DNA of 51,797 bases from Selenomonadaceae bacterium. GTDB taxonomy: Bacteria; Bacillota; Negativicutes; Selenomonadales; Selenomonadaceae. Where the stretch lies: positions 1 through 51,797 of the forward strand of contig JAFZIQ010000113.1 in assembly GCA_017554285.1 (NCBI GenBank), written 5' to 3'. Positions 46,901 to 51,797 of this stretch are shown here, piece after piece. Position 1 is the first letter of the stretch. Every line of letters begins with the position of its first letter. The notes beneath the pieces are model-generated. The model ran no database searches, had not been told where the DNA came from, and saw nothing but the letters and a program-made list of their open reading frames with translations. The translations under genes and the position numbers were made by a program.

Positions 46901-47779
46901 AGTTTTGTTATCCAAAGTGATGCCGCTAATACCGCCACCGCTTACAGCACTGAGTGTCAAATTTTTGATTATCGCAAGCTCTGTGGTTTTTTCTCCGATA
47001 TAGGTGACAGTGTTGTTTGCGAGCGACCAGCCCTCCGCTGTAACAAACTGATAGGTTGCACTTTCACCGTTGATAGCCCAAGAATTACTTCCGACTATAA
47101 AACCAACCTTATTGTCATTTGCCGCAGTGCCGTCCATGCCGCCGCCGATGTCACCCGCGAGATTGAGGGCAAATCCTAAACTATCTACCTTTTGACCAAA
47201 AACCTTATCTGTATTGGCGGTGAGTGCAATGGTAGTTTTACCGAGTACGTCGTTGGCTAACGAAAGTGTCTTATCATTGAGAGTAAGTACGCCGCTGGCT
47301 GATGCATTGGAAAGACCGGTGATTGTCGCCAATGTCGCTGTTTCTGATTTCCCGTTATGGTAATTGATAGATGTATTGCCGCTTTTGCTATCGAGCACAT
47401 AATAATCATTTGTGTAGCCTGTAATTACCGCTGTACTTGTGCCGTTGGCTGATACAGCATAGGTGCTCGATTCAAGCGATGCGGATGTCTGAACACCGGT
47501 ACCAAGAGCGAGAGTATACCACGAATTATCGTCTAGAGTTTCAATACTTATGCTCGATGCCCCCAAAACACTTTTTCCCAACGTAATAATTTGGTTCGTT
47601 GCATCGACACTAATAGCAGTGAAATCAAAGTTACCGCTCGAACCCGCACTGAGCCCCGAAATTGTCAACGTTATCTCTGCAGAGCTACCTCCTGCTTTGT
47701 ACGTTGCAATTCCTTTCGACTTATTAAATGACCAATATCCTCCTCCTTGATTTGAAGTCTGTTCGTCTTGTTGTGACAT
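34904..47779 (-). CDS. Giant repetitive RTX-like secreted/surface protein
   Basis: One uninterrupted frame of 4291 codons. About 35 diverged repeats of ~110-120 residues fill residues 1-4040. Each repeat has a W/ATY strand pair, an aromatic turn such as KGW or AGY, an ITYT-type strand, an LATITGL motif, and an ITL...L...V strand set; this suggests stacked beta-rich domains. Near the C-terminus lie RTX-like nonapeptides (NAGNGNDYV, NAGKGNDYV), GNDVIADFDFAKDKI, and a calcium-loop-like DYDGDGEVND. There is no N-terminal signal (MSQQDEQTSNQGGGYWSF), as expected for type I secretion with a C-terminal signal. No transporter gene is near. The likely role is adhesion or surface coating. GGGAAAGGATG precedes the ATG. 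Some internal segments are near-identical at DNA level, which points to recent duplication. Confidence 0.88.
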   Translation of the reverse strand: MSQQDEQTSNQGGGYWSFNKSKGIATYKAGGSSAEITLTISGLSAGSSGNFDFTAISVDATNQIITLGKSVLGASSISIETLDDNSWYTLALGTGVQTSASLESSTYAVSANGTSTAVITGYTNDYYVLDSKSGNTSINYHNGKSETATLATITGLSNASASGVLTLNDKTLSLANDVLGKTTIALTANTDKVFGQKVDSLGFALNLAGDIGGGMDGTAANDNKVGFIVGSNSWAINGESATYQFVTAEGWSLANNTVTYIGEKTTELAIIKNLTLSAVSGGGISGITLDNKTFTLSKSILPKDPSPEATVSVISGGYSFVLEGDSNDGQENGKTGFEKEASKWTAGGGSASYWFNTKEGWTLEDGEITYSGASTTELAKITGLNSSVSGTSVATLTGITLNGESTIFTLGNNVFKTDADSTVSLEVGNYSLSLANSIKTTKTVADTPNYSISSINDGTAKIIGSTDAYGVVADNKKSINYYIAQSNVDFATIKGLSLGATSGVGISGTTITLTDAVLGTSSISYEKTTGISGIADYTFSLAGISKATASGIYDSNLGASITSIVSQTATIMGTTQGWYSLGSESKSVKYNAPDTIQLATITGLGTNASASNISLSGTTITLTRDALKGSGEAIVLSQETVDKFDKNLKLTMSGMSSDNTVGFETSKDYWSFDNGVATYQHYTKEGWKLLNNSRIKYTENGEAQTLLTINNLSKTAGISAVKAIDSEDDSYQIAGISVADKVITLSDEFLLKFKDTSNKMTLSLDTGKGYKLKLGGDSGGGMDGTKANDNRVGFFENKPNYFASSGSDVYYKHDISEGWTLTDDKYVAYSASATINHAKITGLKSGLSAAQLAGISIVIDSNNVGVIALTKDLLDETDGKTVKVKDEYTKDKISYKLSIAGDSSISNITGESAATVLSGGATAGTVLVKETLAAGWSYGSDSTSLTYAKAIDNNFATISGGLSSTALSNLSLSGTVINISRSALKDASVTLTNEAGKNYTLALSGASTGDEDGKADTFGFGSLSNAWEKAGTSATYYFHTEKGWSLNAGNKGITFTDTDVLGVTRKNLATIIGLNGGYSLGDIVASGDTTPGASGVITFTLKANALTGASSVEVIDNDETDGLTFKLALDAGISNITGKSADTVLSGGTTAGTVLVKETLAAGWSYGSDSTSLTYAEAIDNNFATISGLSSTALSNLSLSGTVISVSQSALTDDSVTLTNTAGKNYTLALSGASTGDEDGKADTFGFGIAEPAWKFDGTTATYQYKTDKGWILAAGASSISYKGEEYTDVAKITGLRNKIKATELSNIVTKNSGYSGTITLTEGLLGDTAIALGLSHGGNYTLKFKNSSGSDVTELGFDNKLSADNDYMVISGTSASLKRDIGKGWTLNASGSGATYTPDTVETIFTITGLDKDLAEGEFTASNVSASSYSTATIILPNYVFNHKDTLEDKHNITLTYKNGTNYDFSLDGVTPITNAAHSIGFKFDNTSTTVVTINETLSGGWLKSSASATGGLSAISFTFYEDKDILHATISGLSSTALSNLSLSGTVISVSQSALTDDSVTLTNAEGKTYTLALSGASAGDEDGDPLTFGFGGAGNEWKSAGGTSSTYYSFTNKGWTLNTGGSGITFTSKDQTYKKLATVTGLSAGTHTFAVGGTSTEKTIYLTANDLNGTTEISVHDDLDDGVTYALGFSGALNTETKDGVTKYGFSVADPVWVIGSDSTSATYQYTTAEGWILGIDGKIKHVDSKVTELATITGLSGATVDKLNGIVKETGNKANGEYKGTITLTENLLGDGVISLGLSNGSDYKLSVGDSKTTLGFVGQGSTSVAEDYWSIGSGNDSSSAYYIHDIGKGWTLNEGGMSITFTRATNTTLATVTGLSGISIKAGDEKKANNIAGISVANDRTITLDESILSKTTVNNSVSAVEGYSFKLKNDADDGADDGKSGFTKKDEEWVTSLSGDYGTAIYQYKIGEGWIFDKDENTITYTAETPTSLAAIEGLAANIQASNGKIAGISFAGNDNKTIKLYNEVLDKHSATLNNAKGQTFKISLDSGVAQTATDKNVWTIIGGVATYENIKTDYYGITGLIAKYTEESVVSDLASLTGLNTSLEVSEDRKSLVFTGGTSVAVSLMSGGSSIWIGGYALNKKDIVNTVADSDYKLVKDGKIANPNSENLTWTVSKGNATLKGDIKEGYSESVDGKSISYTKEIKQGKILTISGLKSTVTANADGSIDGVIVDDNTGTVMLSKEIISKKVSIDGSYELALSDETLYENGTSPAEKDLWVVSNGTATYKNAVPAHYEKDSKGAIQFVDTTAGTIYVTITNLATNLTVSDDGNKLLYTKDDGTLDDAVTITKATGATGGTVTISNGALGTTSSKDASISGDNYQFVFGTVTRPGTVNNSYAWTVETKSGKKTIKYTAETTAGYTLVKDGDKATAIHYSPAETKTLFTISGINANVEETNSGKLYLKDTNGNYVKDANGDIVEAITVVHPTTISDDGSVSTENRGIITLSDSLLAEAGTATIKIEDSTAYKFSNDNNKICATSAVAPQATEKWTVDGTSAKLISVISAYAKFDNDTYTSVACIDKVETTLATVKGLPEGAKLSNEGKVVDKEGNELITISNKVVTVKDKALSGNDISVTGDGYTITLENANNHKPQDDSKVWQAASDGKSATLYQGKSAGYELTTTGTNANKEIKYKEPTTTSQLAKITGLTGVEVKNGELVLSKDGTTSAITLEGNTVKLNPNALGKNNIVLTNEKNQTYALDATGLTPSAEGTTGKGLVVSGTTVYLKEGTTAGYELKTDGLKSTLEYKSAGLNTTLATVTGLKKGLAANAVGDIDGIDYTKTANTITLSADVLDPKSKVSIKNATGSSYALAVTEDAKPKSASAIYTIDKMTVSYGAGTTAGYIIPATGQTDAGKIVYQAATVTPSTALTITNLKSGLKLNSNGTIDGIEIGTTTDSSSGKYPVTLSKAVLGTSTNAVTLNDKTNYEFKLGDDVTKSGDSTIEWTVSGTTATLKKTTQKGYSINADGSISYNGSKKTETLLSITGLQKGLSIDANNNNSTDYKTALTGVTISDPVGNATKSTITVTAAALGTSNVKISSGYNNYEFASNTITGSTGLEWSLIGSNAILQNVTTAATYTPKTVSGVRRELTYTKAVYDKDNAFGKVTVKGLSSNLTVEGNKLKKLVNGTEREVVTVDSKTNSEKIKLSKDALNKSTVSIEGTSGKTSAKYKLAFDSDVTKSEATAKLSSNTVSGTLTITNETPAGYEIPTEGTNNGKVVYNPATSVKTTITGLKNGAKVSTDTSDTSADCIVNVATNTVTLKKNALGTSKVTINGGDYKLALDNSDTDSNPNSGKTITKSWTVDGTTATYNQVLPAQSYYCDGKTVTYLPNGDEKALATIEGLKEGINQSDLNSNDENKKAIKFGTGEDAGKIILNSLALDEDTKDVNGKVKLTSNAYTLVLDENGDHAVRTNSKDAGTAWTITDKAKGNASYGGGTLSYYTSSTDGKSLNYKKATSSNVKVTITGLIGATEEDFKDSSKISVELNNDDAKTVKTVKVSKHLLGAANVTINTGALEFLEGESDNEIVKKENTYTYTNTATAGNKFYSNNSTLTYEAVAAATYELDTSTDTKKKTITYKAPKRPSAADIKITGLKASAITSAKDGIDNIDGIIVATSADTDGRYAVTINNKNLLDSKTIAITTKDKVEVTVGGTTKSVNKYKLVLGDNIERTNNSTPEVTVSKGTATIKKDTAQGYSEASDGNSIVYTKTISGNIFATVKGLRNSTEVTADDIQVDDDSGTITIGANALASSKVTLTNQTLVGGNYKLALADDVVDSDDEFDANTNDTWSTSGSTTVTATLKKNTPIRYSLAYANSDTNKEKAIGVNYTAAKSTVIGTVTGLKKGVKAVDGEIDGIEVVAPTYRTKTETISNKIYDVTEVQTTGIITLNPELNLGTTTVKVTKGDYILQCDDYQKNEISDETWTVSKGSATLKGAITGGFYLSDDEKTLTYTKANSKVTLASIKGLSKNADFTFDGHSTDVDRGTINLAASDLDSLNKVTVTSSRYEFDFDDDTTAVSVTGSTGSDSISVGGESASVNAGNGNDYVTVSGANSTVNAGKGNDYVTFYGDNNVFVYAKDDGNDVIADFDFAKDKINITTASVSVKSAICYEKFDYDGDGEVNDVRIDVTLDNKRVVKGSITLKDILYGVTTENNENKISITNTAKKDDKGNFIDLSIDIRDLKDLTKQDSALAAGGYVLGDSELSITPSTSLGKQGDTIVYSGNDKNNK
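35340..35535 (-). other. RTX-like calcium-binding repeats in the giant protein
   Basis: This stretch encodes GSDSISVGGESASVNAG and two NAG(N/K)GNDYV nonapeptide-like units, then GDNNVFVYAKDDGNDVI. RTX units bind calcium outside the cell and fold the protein after type I secretion. There are only about three, far fewer than in typical RTX toxins. Confidence 0.7.
44040..45055 (-). repeat. Near-identical tandem duplication inside the giant gene
   Basis: About 330 bases starting near 44040 recur starting near 44720, differing at only scattered positions; a shorter part recurs near 43010-43195. They share the segments encoding TFGFG, TYTLALSGAS and LSSTALSNLSLSGTVI. The high identity, against much more diverged neighbouring repeats, indicates recent duplication or gene conversion. 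Confidence 0.8.
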
Positions 47780-47835
47780 GATGATCCCATCCTTTCCCTA
47801 AAAAACCAAAAAACAACTTCCCTGTAAGCAATTTT

Positions 47836-47864
47836 ATTATAAGCGTTTTCTGCAATTCTATCAA
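47836..47864 (-). promoter_or_regulatory. Sigma-70-type promoter of the giant gene
   Basis: On the minus strand, TTGATA (47859-47864), 17 bases, TATAAT (47836-47841). It is 57 bases before the ATG and close to consensus, so the giant gene is probably transcribed alone and strongly. Confidence 0.8.
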
Positions 47865-47904
47865 CATTTCTAGGAAAAAATTTTCTTAAAACCGGATTAA
47901 AAAA

Positions 47905-47932
47905 GAGCCTCGCAAGCTTATCTGCGAGACTC
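47905..47932 (-). terminator. Terminator of the floA operon
   Basis: GAG-T-CTCGCA-type arms (47905-47914 with 47923-47932, one mismatch) flank an eight-base loop. A T run follows on the minus strand. It separates floA from the giant gene. Confidence 0.75.
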
Positions 47933-47945
47933 CGTAAAGATTTTT

Positions 47946-48944
47946 TTACTTCTGCGCGGCGGGAATGTGTTTTCTGTCCTTGCCGACTTCGCTGACCGAT
48001 TTGCGCATTTCGGTATCGGATTGAATGTTCATCATATTGTAATAATCCATGACACCGAGCTTGCCCGATTTCAACGCCTCAGCCATTGCGTGAGGAACTT
48101 CGGCTTGCGCTTCGACAACTTTGGCTTCCATTTCTTGAGTATAAGCTTTCATTTCCTGTTCTTTGGCGATAGCCATTGCCCGACGTTCTTCCGCTTTTGC
48201 CTGCGCGATTCGTTTATCGGCTTCGGCTTGGTCGGTTTGAAGTTGTGCGCCTATATTTCTTCCGACATCAACGTCCGCAATATCGATTGATAAAATTTCA
48301 AACGCCGTGCCCGCGTCGAGACCTTTAGCCAAAACAGTTTTGGAAATTTCTTCGGGGCTTTCGATAACGTCGGTATGACTTTCCGAACTGCCGATAGTCG
48401 AAACAATGCCTTCGCCGACACGCGCAATAATCGTAGGCTCGCCCGCGCCGCCGACCAATCTGTCAATGTTTGCACGGACAGTAACACGCGCTTTAACTTT
48501 TAACTCGATACCGTTTTTGGCAATGGCTCCGACAAGCGGCGTTTCAATGACTTTCGGATTGACGCTCATTTGAACAGCTTCCAAAACGTCACGCCCCGCC
48601 AAGTCGATAGCCGCCGAACGTTCAAACGGCAAAACAATCTGCGCACGTTGAGCCGCTATAAGTGCATCAACAACTCTGTCGACATTGCCGCCTGCCAGAT
48701 AATGCGCCTCAAGTTGATTGACGTTGACATCAAGTCCCGCCTTGTTTGCTTTGATTAAAGGCATAACGATTTTAGCGGGCGGAACGCGGCGCATTCTCAT
48801 TCCTATCAGCGTAAAAATTCCGACGTGAACATCTGCTGCCAATGCCGAAATCCATAATCCTATCGGCACGAAGTGTAAAAAGATTGCCGCGAGGATTATT
48901 CCCATTACTATAAAAAAACCGGAGCCGATTAATACATCGTCCAT
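47946..48944 (-). CDS. floA: Flotillin-like protein FloA
   Basis: FloA organises fluid or protein-rich membrane domains. This 332-residue protein has an N-terminal membrane hairpin ([33 protein letters not shown]), a PHB/SPFH domain (residues ~60-230: [46 protein letters not shown]), an Ala/Glu-rich coiled coil and a short tail. The family is also called YqfA/SPFH and is normally paired with NfeD, as here. AAGGAGG stands before the ATG at 48944. The gap to nfeD is filled by heptad repeats. Confidence 0.95.
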   Translation of the reverse strand: MDDVLIGSGFFIVMGIILAAIFLHFVPIGLWISALAADVHVGIFTLIGMRMRRVPPAKIVMPLIKANKAGLDVNVNQLEAHYLAGGNVDRVVDALIAAQRAQIVLPFERSAAIDLAGRDVLEAVQMSVNPKVIETPLVGAIAKNGIELKVKARVTVRANIDRLVGGAGEPTIIARVGEGIVSTIGSSESHTDVIESPEEISKTVLAKGLDAGTAFEILSIDIADVDVGRNIGAQLQTDQAEADKRIAQAKAEERRAMAIAKEQEMKAYTQEMEAKVVEAQAEVPHAMAEALKSGKLGVMDYYNMMNIQSDTEMRKSVSEVGKDRKHIPAAQK

Positions 48945-48958
48945 AAGCTAAAACCTCC

Positions 48959-49022
48959 TTATTAGGGATTAGGGGTTAGGGGTTAGGGAACAGAAAAATC
49001 TAATCCCTGTTCCCTGTTCCCT
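48959..49022 (-). repeat. Heptanucleotide-period inverted repeat, nfeD-floA gap
   Basis: Units GGGATTA, GGGGTTA and GGGAACA (plus sense) are followed by the opposite sense CTAATCC and CTGTTCC. TAGGGAACAG pairs with CTGTTCCCTA, and GGGATTAG with CTAATCCC. The array touches the nfeD stop and ends just before the floA ribosome site, so the floA message carries it as a leader. Confidence 0.85.
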
Positions 49023-49401
49023 ATATTTGCCGAACAAGAACGCGGGAACCGTCCACATTGATAACTTTAACGATATTGCCCTGCTTAACGAAACTGCCTT
49101 CCGTCACAACGTCGACAGGTTGCCCTTCAATCATAATCGTTCCTGCCGGTCGCAAATCCGTCGCACAAACTCCTATCGCTCCCAAAAATTTACTCTTATC
49201 CGTGACACTCGTATAACCGTCGCTGTTTTGTTGGCGTTCGTCAAGGACAAGTTCATCAAGCATACCCGCGTTTTTCTTCGAGCCGCGACTGTTCAGATAC
49301 AATATGACGAACAGCCCCAATATCGCAATGCCGACCAGTGCATACGATACAAACGAAAACACAAGCGAATTCGCGCCCGAAAAAAGTTGAACTCCCAACA
49401 T
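49021..49401 (-). CDS. Short NfeD-family protein
   Basis: The ~126-residue protein has one hydrophobic helix (LVFSFVSYALVGIAILGLFVILYL), a charged linker and a C-terminal OB-fold: GAIGVCATDLRPAGTIMIEGQPVDVVTEGSFVKQGNIVKVI. The protease and multi-helix parts of full NfeD are missing, as in the NfeD1b type that partners flotillins. GGGGTG lies before the ATG at 49401; GTG 49410 overlaps that site. It ends at the heptad repeat before floA. Confidence 0.9.
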   Translation of the reverse strand: MLGVQLFSGANSLVFSFVSYALVGIAILGLFVILYLNSRGSKKNAGMLDELVLDERQQNSDGYTSVTDKSKFLGAIGVCATDLRPAGTIMIEGQPVDVVTEGSFVKQGNIVKVINVDGSRVLVRQI

Positions 49402-49430
49402 TCTAATCACCCCTCTATTCTTAATTACTA

Positions 49431-51128
49431 TTATTCGGGGATAATTATTTCTGCGCCCTGTGTTAAATTCCTTTCAATTTGCGAAGACCGCTCTTGAGGA
49501 TTCCTTGAAAAGCGCGAACGGAATTTGGCAATTTCATCATTGAACTGCGGAATAAATTTCGCAATCCGCGACTCCGCCTCAGCCGTAAGTTCCGGCAACT
49601 TCGCCAAAAGTTCACGATACCAATCAAGCCGCTCTTCATAATGCTGACTCATCAATCTTTCGTGCCGAACGTAAGAATAAGCCTCTTCCGCAACTTTGCG
49701 CCGCAACGTCCTGTTTTTTATCAAAGTGTTAAGCTTGCTGATAAACTCGCGTCCGTTGTGATAAATAAAGCCCGTTGTCCCGTCCTTAATGACGCTCGAA
49801 TAGACTATCGGCGACGCCAATGCAACCGCGCCATTTGCCGCACTCTCGATAAATTTTAAATCCGACTTTGAACGATTAAATTCATTATCGCGCAGAGGCA
49901 ACAAAGCTATATCCGACGAACGGATTGCCTCCTCATAATCTTCATAAGAGATAAATTGCCCGTCATATTTCTGCCTGTCGCCGACATAAGTTTTATTCTT
50001 GGTCTCCAATGCGTCAAACAAATTTTCTCGCGCCAAAATCTTAAACGCCAATTTGTTTCCGTATTGCTTGGCAAATCGATTCAGTATCGGCACAAGCTCC
50101 ATAAAATCCCCGTCACGATTCAACGCTCCGAAAAATATCGTCGTCTGCCGCTTGGCTTTAAATTCTTCATCAAAATTTCTCGGCGGCGGTAATCGTCTTA
50201 AGTGATTCGGAAAAACTTTTACATGCGGATTGAATTGGCTCAAAAACTCGGCAAGATAAGGCGTCGAAGTCTGTACCGCATGAACTGCGCGGAAATTTAT
50301 CCACGCCGTCTTTTCGTAATCGTCTTCCCATAAAATCGGGTGGTCGTCCATTTCCGAGATAAACAATATCCCTTTCTTGCGCAGGATATTAAAGAAATCC
50401 AAGCCGACTGCGAACGACGGAAAACACATGCGCTGATTGATAAAAACTCGCTCATCAAATTGTTCCTGTTCATAAAGGCGATAAGGCTTGCCGACCGGCG
50501 AAGATACTATAAATATATTCGGGTCAGTCATGAAAAACGTATTCGGCATATGGACGCGAATCGGTGCGCAAACTGTTGACTCGCCTATCAGCGTTTGAAT
50601 CAAAGTTTTTTTCGGCGGCTCGCTCTTATAAGCCGTAAAAATATATACGAAAACCGCCAACTCCGTTTTGCTAAGCTCGGCGACTTGCCGTTTGACTTGA
50701 ACGCCGCGCCCTGCATTCAGCGAACGCAAAACAGTTAAGCCCGCATCTTCAATCGCATTGTTCAATTCCTCGTGAGTCAAGGTAACTCTGAATTTCGGCG
50801 GCTTGCCCTCCAAAATCGCTCCGAGATTTTCCGCGTGCCCTATATTGTCCAGCGTAAAAATTAATGTGCCGTCATCGTTGAGATGTTCGGCTATTTTTTT
50901 TATCGTCGAAACCAATTTTTTGGAACTCAACGTTCCGATTAACGCGCTCTGAACCAAAATGGCGTCAAATTGCCCCTTAACTTTTGTCCAATCTTCCGCA
51001 ACTATGTATTTACAATCGGGCTGTATCTCTTGGAAATCCTTACGCGACGTTTCAAAATCCTCCGGTGCCTCGCCGATTAATTCAAGTACACTTTTCGACC
51101 GCGCAGGTATAAACGTTTCAAAAGTCAT
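49431..51128 (-). CDS. Glycosyltransferase with methyltransferase-like N-terminus
   Basis: The 565-residue protein looks bipartite. Residues ~1-160 resemble a class I methyltransferase (SVLELIGEAPEDFE, FDAILVQSALIG, LNDDGTLIFTLDNIGHAENL), although the glycine-rich SAM loop is degenerate. The second part, ~180-520, has glycosyltransferase features: MPNTFFMTDPNIFIVSSPVGKPYRLY, FFGALNRDGDF, SDIALLPLRDNEFNRSKSDLKFIESAANGAVALASPIVY. These are a GT4/GT-B C-domain with donor-site Glu. It likely modifies surface polysaccharide or proteins. It lies ten bases after another glycosyltransferase gene, and nfeD follows after about 20 bases. The acceptor and sugar are unknown. Confidence 0.75.
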   Translation of the reverse strand: MTFETFIPARSKSVLELIGEAPEDFETSRKDFQEIQPDCKYIVAEDWTKVKGQFDAILVQSALIGTLSSKKLVSTIKKIAEHLNDDGTLIFTLDNIGHAENLGAILEGKPPKFRVTLTHEELNNAIEDAGLTVLRSLNAGRGVQVKRQVAELSKTELAVFVYIFTAYKSEPPKKTLIQTLIGESTVCAPIRVHMPNTFFMTDPNIFIVSSPVGKPYRLYEQEQFDERVFINQRMCFPSFAVGLDFFNILRKKGILFISEMDDHPILWEDDYEKTAWINFRAVHAVQTSTPYLAEFLSQFNPHVKVFPNHLRRLPPPRNFDEEFKAKRQTTIFFGALNRDGDFMELVPILNRFAKQYGNKLAFKILARENLFDALETKNKTYVGDRQKYDGQFISYEDYEEAIRSSDIALLPLRDNEFNRSKSDLKFIESAANGAVALASPIVYSSVIKDGTTGFIYHNGREFISKLNTLIKNRTLRRKVAEEAYSYVRHERLMSQHYEERLDWYRELLAKLPELTAEAESRIAKFIPQFNDEIAKFRSRFSRNPQERSSQIERNLTQGAEIIIPE

Positions 51129-51138
51129 TTGGTTATCC

Positions 51139-51797
51139 TCAACGAACTAAGCTGTACATTAAATCTTCCTGCGCCCGCATACACTTCATAAGCTCGAAAC
51201 GTTCAAGAATAGTTTCGCGAGCCGCCGCGCCGAGTTTCTTTGCACGTTCGGGATCGTCAAGTTGCTCCTCGATTTTGCGGGCAATATGATAAGGCGAACG
51301 GAATTCGGCAAGTAAACCGTTGACGCCGTCCTCCATAACCTCTTCAACAGGCGGAGTTTTTGAAGCAACCATAGGACAGCCGAAACTCATTGCCTCCAAG
51401 AAAGACCAACTCAATACAAAGGGACGAGTTAAATAAACGTGACAGCTTGACGCCCTTAAAATCTTTTGATAATCGCCGCGATTTCTCAAGCCGACAAAGT
51501 GAACTCGGTCGGTAGGATAGCCGCCCTTCTTTTCCTCTTCCTTAAGGTAAGTTGTATCTTTGAGTTGTGCGCCGTAACAAATTCTGTCCTTGCCGACAAC
51601 TACAACATGCGTTTCAGGACGACGCGCCAATACGTGACGAATCGCATCCATAAAGTACGGGAAACCGCGATAAATTTCAAAGCCGCGAGCAACGTAAGTA
51701 ATAATTTCCGTGCCTTCGGGCAAATTAAGTTCAACGTCTTCAAGCACAAGTCCGGGGCGTTTGCCGCTTGGGTCGGGCGAACAAAATCTGGTGTCAA
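51139..51797 (-). CDS. Glycosyltransferase family 4, C-terminal part (cut by window edge)
   Basis: The frame is open to the window edge, so the N-terminus lies outside. The visible 218 residues are a GT-B C-domain: TYVARGFEIYRGFPYFMDAI, HVVVVGKDRICYG, VHFVGLRNRGDYQKILRASSCHVYLTRPFVLSWSFLEAMSFGCPMVAS, PVEEVMEDGVNGLLAEF. The EX7E-type donor-binding region is the FVLSWSFLEAMSFG segment. It transfers a sugar from a nucleotide donor; the product is unknown. Together with the next gene it forms a surface-glycan pair. Confidence 0.88.
   Translation of the reverse strand, partial: DTRFCSPDPSGKRPGLVLEDVELNLPEGTEIITYVARGFEIYRGFPYFMDAIRHVLARRPETHVVVVGKDRICYGAQLKDTTYLKEEEKKGGYPTDRVHFVGLRNRGDYQKILRASSCHVYLTRPFVLSWSFLEAMSFGCPMVASKTPPVEEVMEDGVNGLLAEFRSPYHIARKIEEQLDDPERAKKLGAAARETILERFELMKCMRAQEDLMYSLVR

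Noticed and set aside
34904-47779. Giant gene as a phage tail fibre or polyketide/peptide synthetase
   Set aside because: There are no phage neighbours or catalytic motifs; the repeats are beta-rich with RTX units at the end.

Overview
The window looks like chromosomal DNA of an anaerobic, diderm (outer-membrane) Firmicute, most likely of the Negativicutes/Selenomonadales type. This placement is inferred from gene content, not from a marker-gene search. The pointers are: a Firmicutes-style rplU-prp-rpmA block in which L27 carries the FDLQRFA leader cut by Prp; FloA/NfeD; frequent TTG/GTG starts behind strong AGGAGG/GGTGA ribosome sites; an LpxD-type acyltransferase domain; a 4.3 kilo-residue surface protein with RTX-like ends and no signal peptide (type I secretion implies an outer membrane); superoxide reductase; and futalosine-type menaquinone enzymes.

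Layout. 1-120: 3' end of an IS200/IS605-type tnpB with the omega-RNA hairpin. 206-1393 (minus): a decayed Ser/Thr protein kinase gene with its terminator, divergent from an intact helix-turn-helix-like gene. 2003-6857: carA-carB, with a brnT-brnA toxin-antitoxin pair fused to the end of carB by an ATGA overlap. 6854-10569 (minus): orphan sensor histidine kinase overlapping comEC. 10740-11351: histidine phosphatase. 11408-14603 (minus): five-gene envelope operon (small membrane protein, MBL-fold lipoprotein, DUF3006, AMIN amidase, GerMN lipoprotein). 14750-16899: two tandem MqnE-like radical SAM genes. 17170-20860: folD, membrane metallophosphoesterase, metG.

20923-28137 (minus) is the most unusual part. 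It is a tightly packed seven-gene operon encoding an unknown 148-residue protein, a zinc-ribbon dynamin-like GTPase, an LpxD acyltransferase fused to an extra helical domain, a protein with 13 cysteines in its first 41 residues followed by a related helical domain, a radical SAM/SPASM enzyme, and two coiled-coil proteins, one made of twelve 25-residue repeats. I know of no described system with this composition. Membrane remodelling plus peptide or lipid modification is a reasonable guess and nothing more.

28239-34763: ispG, bioY, superoxide reductase, rplU-prp-rpmA, tRNA-Leu(CAA), DUF192, zinc-ribbon membrane protein, pyrC and pyrB. 34904-47779 (minus): one 4291-codon gene for a repetitive RTX-like surface protein with its own sigma-70-type promoter. 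47946-51797 (minus): floA, nfeD and two glycosyltransferase genes, the last cut by the window edge.

A genome-wide theme is a family of heptanucleotide-period repeats (units such as GGGAACA, GGGATTA, ATTAGAA, ATGCGTA). They sit between or just before genes (carA/carB, folD/phosphoesterase, nfeD/floA, upstream of rplU) and run into coding sequence, writing the C-termini of CarA and FolD, probably that of the second MqnE-like protein, and an internal segment of the latter. Pyrimidine synthesis is split between carAB and pyrBC at opposite ends of the window.
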